Below, piece after piece: positions 5,204 through 8,561 of a stretch of DNA of 8,561 nucleotides. How positions within the stretch are numbered: position 1 is the stretch's first letter; the number at the start of each line of letters is the position of its first letter. The translations under genes were made by a program, and so were the position numbers. This stretch comes from Phycisphaerae bacterium (GTDB lineage Bacteria > Planctomycetota > Phycisphaerae > SM23-33): NCBI GenBank assembly GCA_030610965.1, contig JAUWQU010000118.1, positions 1-8,561 on the forward strand. Direction: 5' to 3'. The notes beneath the pieces were generated by a model that had not been told where the DNA came from, ran no database searches, and saw only the letters and a list, made by a program, of their open reading frames with translations.

Positions 5204-7369
5204 ATGCCAACTTCGGTAGAACGACAGGCCGTGGTGGTGCTGGCAGCGATTGCCGTCGCGGGAGCTCTGGCAATCGGCGCGGGAAATGCGCCGTCTTCGG
5301 CCCCGACCGGAGCCGGCCCTGCGAGTGCGACAACCCAGCCGGCGGCCAGGTCGGCCTCGCGCACTTCCGGGAAATGGTCCTGCTGGACGCAGCCGTTTAT
5401 GTATCCGCGTTGCGTTTCCCCGCAAGCCATTTGGTTTGCACCATACTCGACGGCCCACATATGGCGTTATGACCGCAAGACCGAAAAGGTGCAGGCTTTC
5501 TCCGTGCTGGATGGTCTGCCCCTCGAGGAGCATGTGTCGCGAGTGACGGCCGCCGCGGATGAACGATGCGCCATTCTGACCGGCCGCAGCCAATGGGATA
5601 GCAGGGCACGAGTCTCTCTGTGGCATCCAAAGGAGGGATGGCGCGCACTGCCTGCTCTCGCCGACGGCGGCACGGTGCTGGACATCGGCTTCGACGCAAA
5701 GGGGCGCCTCCTGGCACTATCAACGCTTGCCCAGAAGTATGCTGTCCAGGAGTTTGCGGATGGGAGCTGGCGGCACCTGCACGACGCGCCACAGGCCGAT
5801 TATATTATTATGCTCCCTGAAGGATACATGCTGGGCTGCATAGGAGACAAGTCGATCTTCACCTTCGTCCCGGCGGCTGATCCGACCAAGCCAAAGACCT
5901 TCACAGTGCCACGGGGCCATCCCTCCAGCTACCATCCCACTTACTTCCTGGCGGGAGGCAAGACGTTTGCTCTCCTTTTTCGCGGTTTGGTGCATGAGAT
6001 CGGCCCCAATGGGCTTCGCCAGTGCCCCAGGAGCCAATACTTGGGGTGGGACATGAAGGCAGGAGGCATCCTTTCTTATCACGTCGCGGGCAAGACGGAT
6101 AAGCATATGCTCATGCGAGCGAATGTCACCGGTGTGCCAGAAATGGAAGTCCCCCATGAATACCTTGATTACTTCCGCACGTTCCGCGACGTCGAAGGCC
6201 ACGTGTGGTGGGGCTCCCGCCGGTGGGACGGCCGGAAATGGGAAAATATCGACTTCGGAAAACTATTCCCGGAGGTCTACTGCCACTGGGCTCATGCTCG
6301 CGACCGTCTCCAACTAACCGACGATGGCCGATCCTGGTCGGTGGTCGACCCCGGAATCCCGATGTGGGCGACAGGCTACAACAAGGCAAAGCACACGGCA
6401 TGGGTTCGCTCACCGTATAATCGGAATGAAGACAAGGGGCGCCTTCAGTTGATTCGCCAGAACGGCCAAGAGCGGGAGGTCATCCGCACAGTCCCTTACG
6501 AGAACTACCTGGGCATGCCGGAGATTCAGTCGCCCGACGGCGACTGGTGGTGGTGCGGCGGATCCAAGCTGCGGCGGGAAGGCATCTGGCGGGTGGTCCG
6601 GCTGACACCCAGCGGAATCCGGGAATACCCCATGGAGTCTCGCCGTCTGTATCTGAGCGCCAAGGGCACCGTCTGGAGCATTCCACTGGTCAAGAATATC
6701 AACAAGTATTATCGATACAATCCAAAGTCCGACACTTTCGTCGAAGATGCGCCCTGGGAAGATTTCGCATTCATGCTGGGCAAGTTAAGGCTGTCATATG
6801 TGCCGCCCAAGCACAGAATCTACGGTTCCACTGTCTACCGCAAGACGGAAGAAGGCTGGAAACCTTTTCTGACGCCTTACTCACCCCATCCGGTCAAAGC
6901 CGCAGCGAACGCCGTGTTCCGGGACCTCCTGCTGGTGACGGTGTATCGCCTCGGCGTCATGGAGTATAATTCAACGCTGAACAAGTGGGTGAGGCTGACA
7001 GATAATCATATGCACTTCGCCAGCTTCGACTGTGCCGGCAGGCGGATTCTCACGCACGACCGCGTGCTTGTCTACGAAGGCGATCCGTGGTCTCAATTGA
7101 AGTCGTCAGCCAAGGAGCAGGCGGCATTCCTGCGCTTGCTCACACAGATGGACGACGATAGCTGGCCGGTCCGCGATAAGGCTACGCGAACAATGGCCAG
7201 GAACCTTGCTGGGTTCCACAGCCTGATCGTTGCCGCGGTAGACGACCACTCGCTGTCCCTGGAGGTCTGGATCCGGCTCAAGAGCATCCTGCCGAGCGGA
7301 AGCGATTTCTTGCCGGCGCCGCCAGGCCTGTTTCGCACAATGCATCCACTTCTGGTGCCGTCGAAATGA
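5204..7369 (+). CDS. Exported beta-propeller protein with short HEAT-like C-terminal segment
   Basis: About 721 residues. ATG 5204 is preferred because TGAGG (5193-5197) lies 6 nt upstream. ATG 5192 (adds MRRQ) and GTG 5180 (overlapping the upstream stop) are in the same frame and possible. Residues about 8-27 are a hydrophobic export or anchor segment, followed by an Ala/Pro/Thr/Ser linker. The body has repeats like two-component-regulator (Reg_prop) propellers: WRYDRKTEKVQAFSVLDGLP, DVEGHVWWGSRRWDGRKWEN, SPDGDWWWCGG and LSAKGTVWSIP. Near 635-695, FLRLLTQMDDDSWPVRDKAT resembles the HEAT-like stretch common in planctomycete proteins. No kinase, DNA-binding or catalytic domain is present, so it is not a hybrid sensor kinase. 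With its lipoprotein neighbour it probably acts at the cell envelope; the ligand is unknown. Confidence 0.8.
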   Translation: MPTSVERQAVVVLAAIAVAGALAIGAGNAPSSAPTGAGPASATTQPAARSASRTSGKWSCWTQPFMYPRCVSPQAIWFAPYSTAHIWRYDRKTEKVQAFSVLDGLPLEEHVSRVTAAADERCAILTGRSQWDSRARVSLWHPKEGWRALPALADGGTVLDIGFDAKGRLLALSTLAQKYAVQEFADGSWRHLHDAPQADYIIMLPEGYMLGCIGDKSIFTFVPAADPTKPKTFTVPRGHPSSYHPTYFLAGGKTFALLFRGLVHEIGPNGLRQCPRSQYLGWDMKAGGILSYHVAGKTDKHMLMRANVTGVPEMEVPHEYLDYFRTFRDVEGHVWWGSRRWDGRKWENIDFGKLFPEVYCHWAHARDRLQLTDDGRSWSVVDPGIPMWATGYNKAKHTAWVRSPYNRNEDKGRLQLIRQNGQEREVIRTVPYENYLGMPEIQSPDGDWWWCGGSKLRREGIWRVVRLTPSGIREYPMESRRLYLSAKGTVWSIPLVKNINKYYRYNPKSDTFVEDAPWEDFAFMLGKLRLSYVPPKHRIYGSTVYRKTEEGWKPFLTPYSPHPVKAAANAVFRDLLLVTVYRLGVMEYNSTLNKWVRLTDNHMHFASFDCAGRRILTHDRVLVYEGDPWSQLKSSAKEQAAFLRLLTQMDDDSWPVRDKATRTMARNLAGFHSLIVAAVDDHSLSLEVWIRLKSILPSGSDFLPAPPGLFRTMHPLLVPSK

Positions 7370-7380
7370 TCCTCCGGCAT

Positions 7381-7405
7381 TTGCCTCGCCGGTAGCCGCA
7401 GGCAA
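7381..7405. terminator. Hairpin between the propeller gene and the convergent tRNA gene
   Basis: TTGCCT (7381-7386) pairs with AGGCAA (7400-7405), with an inner CGG/CCG stem around TAG. It lies 11 nt past the propeller stop on one strand and 10 nt past the tRNA on the other. Neither side has a T tract, so its role as a two-way terminator is only suggested by position. Confidence 0.35.
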
Positions 7406-7414
7406 GCCCCTTAC

Positions 7415-7488
7415 TACGCCCGAGAGGATTCGAACCTCCAACCCTCGGTTCCGAAGACCGATGCGCTATCCAATTGCGCCACGGGCGC
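7415..7488 (-). tRNA. tRNA-Arg (anticodon UCG)
   Basis: A complete 74-nt cloverleaf on the minus strand. The acceptor stem GCGCCCG / CGGGCGT has six Watson-Crick pairs and a terminal G-U. The D stem is GCGC/GCGC with loop AATTGGATA. The anticodon stem TCGGT/ACCGA encloses loop CTTCGGA, which gives anticodon UCG, reading CGA arginine codons (A34 editing is not needed with U34). The variable loop is GGGTT. The T arm is GGAGG TTCGAAT CCTCT with one G-U pair. The discriminator base is A. The 3' CCA is not encoded, so it must be added by the CCA-adding enzyme. Confidence 0.96.
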
Positions 7489-7493
7489 TCGTG

Positions 7494-7508
7494 CTGCCTA
7501 ACAGGCAG
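7494..7508. repeat. Small inverted repeat just upstream of the tRNA gene
   Basis: CTGCCT, AAC, AGGCAG form a 6-bp stem with a 3-nt loop, 5 nt from the mature tRNA 5' end. If the tRNA is transcribed from the promoter at 7643-7671, this hairpin would lie in the precursor next to the RNase P cleavage site. Confidence 0.3.
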
Positions 7509-7509
7509 G

Positions 7510-7644
7510 TTACTTCAACCATTCCGCTACGCGGAAACTCGCCTTCTTGATGCCGTTCTGGGCCACGTTGATGCCCATGTCGCCGCTTATTTGATACGTT
7601 TCCGCCTGCAGGACGATCCACCTGCAAAGTCGGCGAACTGACAT
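7510..7644 (-). CDS. Possible 44-residue small protein upstream of tRNA-Arg
   Basis: The frame runs from ATG 7644-7642 to TAA 7512-7510 and encodes 44 residues (MSVRRLCRWIVLQAETYQIS, then GDMGINVAQNGIKKASFRVA, then EWLK). Third positions are mostly G or C, as in the neighbouring real genes, and the C-terminal half could form an amphipathic helix. The ribosome site is poor (GAGG only 3 nt from the ATG). The start also overlaps the -10 box of the strong promoter at 7643-7671, so a message from that promoter would begin inside the frame and could only use ATG 7578 (22 residues). I do not recognise a family. It may be a small gene, the remnant of a longer one, or a non-coding tRNA leader. Confidence 0.35.
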   Translation of the reverse strand: MSVRRLCRWIVLQAETYQISGDMGINVAQNGIKKASFRVAEWLK

Positions 7645-7671
7645 TATCCTCGCGGCAAGTGCGTGAGTCAA
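7643..7671 (-). promoter_or_regulatory. Near-consensus sigma-70 type promoter pointing at tRNA-Arg
   Basis: On the minus strand TTGACT (7671-7666) and GATAAT (7648-7643) are separated by exactly 17 bases, with five of six consensus matches in each box. Transcription would begin near 7636, about 148 nt before the tRNA 5' end at 7488. No closer promoter to the tRNA was found. It is the best promoter match in the window. Confidence 0.65.
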
Positions 7672-7733
7672 CTTCTTTGAACCCGCTTCTCTGGACTACG
7701 CACACCCCCGCCACCGAGCCGAGAAAGTGCTGG

Positions 7734-7750
7734 GTGATCCACAGGATCAC
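7734..7750. promoter_or_regulatory. Operator-like inverted repeat upstream of the URO-D gene
   Basis: GTGATCC, ACA, GGATCAC form a perfect 7-bp inverted repeat with a 3-nt centre. It ends two bases before a -10-like TAGAAT (7753-7758), so it would cover the promoter spacer. This is a typical position for a repressor operator. No clear -35 hexamer is visible, which would fit a regulated promoter. Its regulator is not encoded nearby. Confidence 0.45.
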
Positions 7751-7753
7751 GAT

Positions 7754-7812
7754 AGAATCATTCGAAAGCCCCACGACGGTCGTGGGCCGCGGGCTATCTG
7801 GGACATGCCGAA
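7754..7812 (+). promoter_or_regulatory. Structured 5' leader element, copy 2 (URO-D gene)
   Basis: This stretch aligns without gaps to the reverse complement of 2849-2907 (42 of 59 identical). The central hairpin is CCCACGAC, G, GTCGTGGG (7770-7786), which as RNA is a 6-bp stem with a 5-nt loop. A -10-like TAGAAT (7753-7758) sits at its upstream edge, as TAAGAT does in copy 1. That would start transcription near 7765, just before the hairpin. The second small stem of copy 1 is only partly kept here. The element ends about 36 nt before the GGAGG of the URO-D gene. Confidence 0.58.
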
Positions 7813-7858
7813 TCAGAAGAGTGACGTCGAAAGGCTCGAGGCGACCTGGAGGTTTCGG

Positions 7859-8561
7859 ATGAAGGCGAAGGAGAATCTCCTGCGGGCCATCCGCCACGAC
7901 GGCCCAAGTTGGGTGCCCAACCGCATGGAGGCGGTACGGATGCTGGACCCGCCCGTATGCGAGAGGCCCAGCGCGGCCGGGCTCGCCGCATTCGGTGTGC
8001 GCTGGTCGTATGAGCAGGGCGCCGAGGGCGGCACGTTCCCGGCCCACGAGGGGCACACGATTCGCGACCTGGAGCGATGGCGCGAGCAGATCGCCATCCC
8101 AGACGTTGACGCTTTGGACTGGGGCCCTACCGTCGCGGCCGCCGCCGGAATCGACCGCGACGAGTTGCTTGTTTGCGCCTTCGTGGAGATGGGCCTGTTC
8201 GAGCGGTCGTACCTGCTGCTGGGCATGGAAGAGGCGCTGATGGCCTACGCAGCCCAGCCGGAACTCATGGCGGGGCTTCTCGGCGCGATCGCGGACTACA
8301 AGATCAAGCTCATCGAGCGCTTCGGCGAGGCGGTCGGGCTGGACATGGTCTGGTACGGCGACGACTGGGGAACGCAGTCGAACCTATTCATGCCGCCGGA
8401 GACGTGGCGGCGAATCATCAAGCCCCACACCAAGCGGATATACGACTGCATCAAGCGTTGCGGCGCGCTGGTCAATCAGCACTCGTGCGGCCGGATCGAG
8501 TCTATCTTCCCCGACATGGTGGAGATGGGGGCGGACATGTGGAACCCCTGCCAGCCATGCA
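7859..8561 (+). CDS. URO-D family protein, corrinoid methyltransferase-like (3' end outside window)
   Basis: The first 234 codons of a uroporphyrinogen-decarboxylase-fold protein. ATG 7859 is chosen because GGAGG (7848-7852) lies 6 nt upstream and MKAKENLLRAIRHDGPSWVP is a normal family start. An in-frame ATG at 7805 would add 18 residues that overlap the leader element and lacks a ribosome site. Family features are the YGDDWGTQSNLFMPPETW block (166-183), IIKPHTKRIYDCIKRCGA (186-203) and NQHSCGR (206-212). The His-x-Cys of NQHSCG (His208, Cys210) resembles the zinc site of MtaA/MtbA-type methyltransferases. The Arg-rich N-terminal motif of true HemE is absent, so a haem role is unlikely. The usual third metal ligand would lie beyond the window edge. 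Methyl transfer is inferred; such proteins are numerous in planctomycetes and mostly uncharacterised. Confidence 0.88.
   Translation, partial: MKAKENLLRAIRHDGPSWVPNRMEAVRMLDPPVCERPSAAGLAAFGVRWSYEQGAEGGTFPAHEGHTIRDLERWREQIAIPDVDALDWGPTVAAAAGIDRDELLVCAFVEMGLFERSYLLLGMEEALMAYAAQPELMAGLLGAIADYKIKLIERFGEAVGLDMVWYGDDWGTQSNLFMPPETWRRIIKPHTKRIYDCIKRCGALVNQHSCGRIESIFPDMVEMGADMWNPCQPC

Noticed and set aside
4529..5626. A 365-codon minus-strand open frame spanning the junction of the two propeller genes
   Set aside because: It crosses two genes in antisense, is rich in Arg/Gly/Ser, and has no motif or ribosome site.
7805..7858. Longer URO-D protein starting at ATG 7805
   Set aside because: The added 18 residues overlap the repeated leader element, there is no ribosome site, and the family start matches ATG 7859 with GGAGG 6 nt upstream.
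7466..8056. A 196-codon minus-strand open frame over the tRNA, leader and start of the URO-D gene
   Set aside because: It overlaps tRNA-Arg and lies antisense to the URO-D coding region. Part of its sequence only looks repeated because it translates the leader element.

Overview
The window looks like chromosomal DNA from a member of the Planctomycetota or a close PVC relative, probably of the Phycisphaerae/Planctomycetia environmental type. This rests on gene content. There is an ECF sigma factor of the Rhodopirellula/Verrucomicrobium type, followed by an overlapping gene that resembles the N-terminus of planctomycete FecR-like anti-sigma proteins. There is also a secreted SASA-domain esterase with a long charged helical insert, two exported beta-propeller proteins, and a URO-D protein of the corrinoid-methyltransferase-like type. 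Coding regions are GC-rich with mostly G/C third positions. No rRNA, CRISPR array, prophage or plasmid gene is visible.

Layout from left to right. 1-341 (-) is the N-terminal part of an unrecognised secreted protein that runs off the window. 342-702 has no gene, but holds a strong small hairpin. 703-1230 (+) is the ECF sigma factor, and 1227-1451 (+) is a 74-codon anti-sigma-like gene that stops before any membrane segment. A strong terminator at 1497-1535 and the gene at 1558-2835 (-) form a sialate O-acetylesterase-type unit, with promoter and structured leader at 2849-2930. 3080-3382 (-) is the C-terminal stump of an IS1380-family transposase. 3423-3530 is a long bulged hairpin ending in T6. 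3708-5183 (+) and 5204-7369 (+) are a lipoprotein with a TolB-like propeller and a second exported propeller protein, arranged as one operon. 7415-7488 (-) is tRNA-Arg(UCG), preceded by a possible small ORF and a near-consensus promoter at 7643-7671. 7859-8561 (+) is a URO-D-family gene that runs off the right edge.

The most interesting signal is a 59-nt element found twice: in the leader of the esterase gene (2849-2907) and in the leader of the URO-D gene (7754-7812). The copies lie on opposite strands but have the same orientation relative to the gene they precede. They align without gaps at 42 of 59 positions. The central hairpin shows one compensatory base-pair swap, and in both copies a -10-like hexamer sits at the upstream edge, which would put the hairpin at the 5' end of the mRNA. 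This may be a shared regulatory leader or operator, or a REP-like dispersed repeat.

Functionally the window suggests a heterotroph with exported carbohydrate-processing enzymes and envelope propeller proteins. No complete pathway is encoded here. The sigma/anti-sigma pair appears damaged, and the transposase stump between the esterase and lipoprotein units shows past rearrangement.
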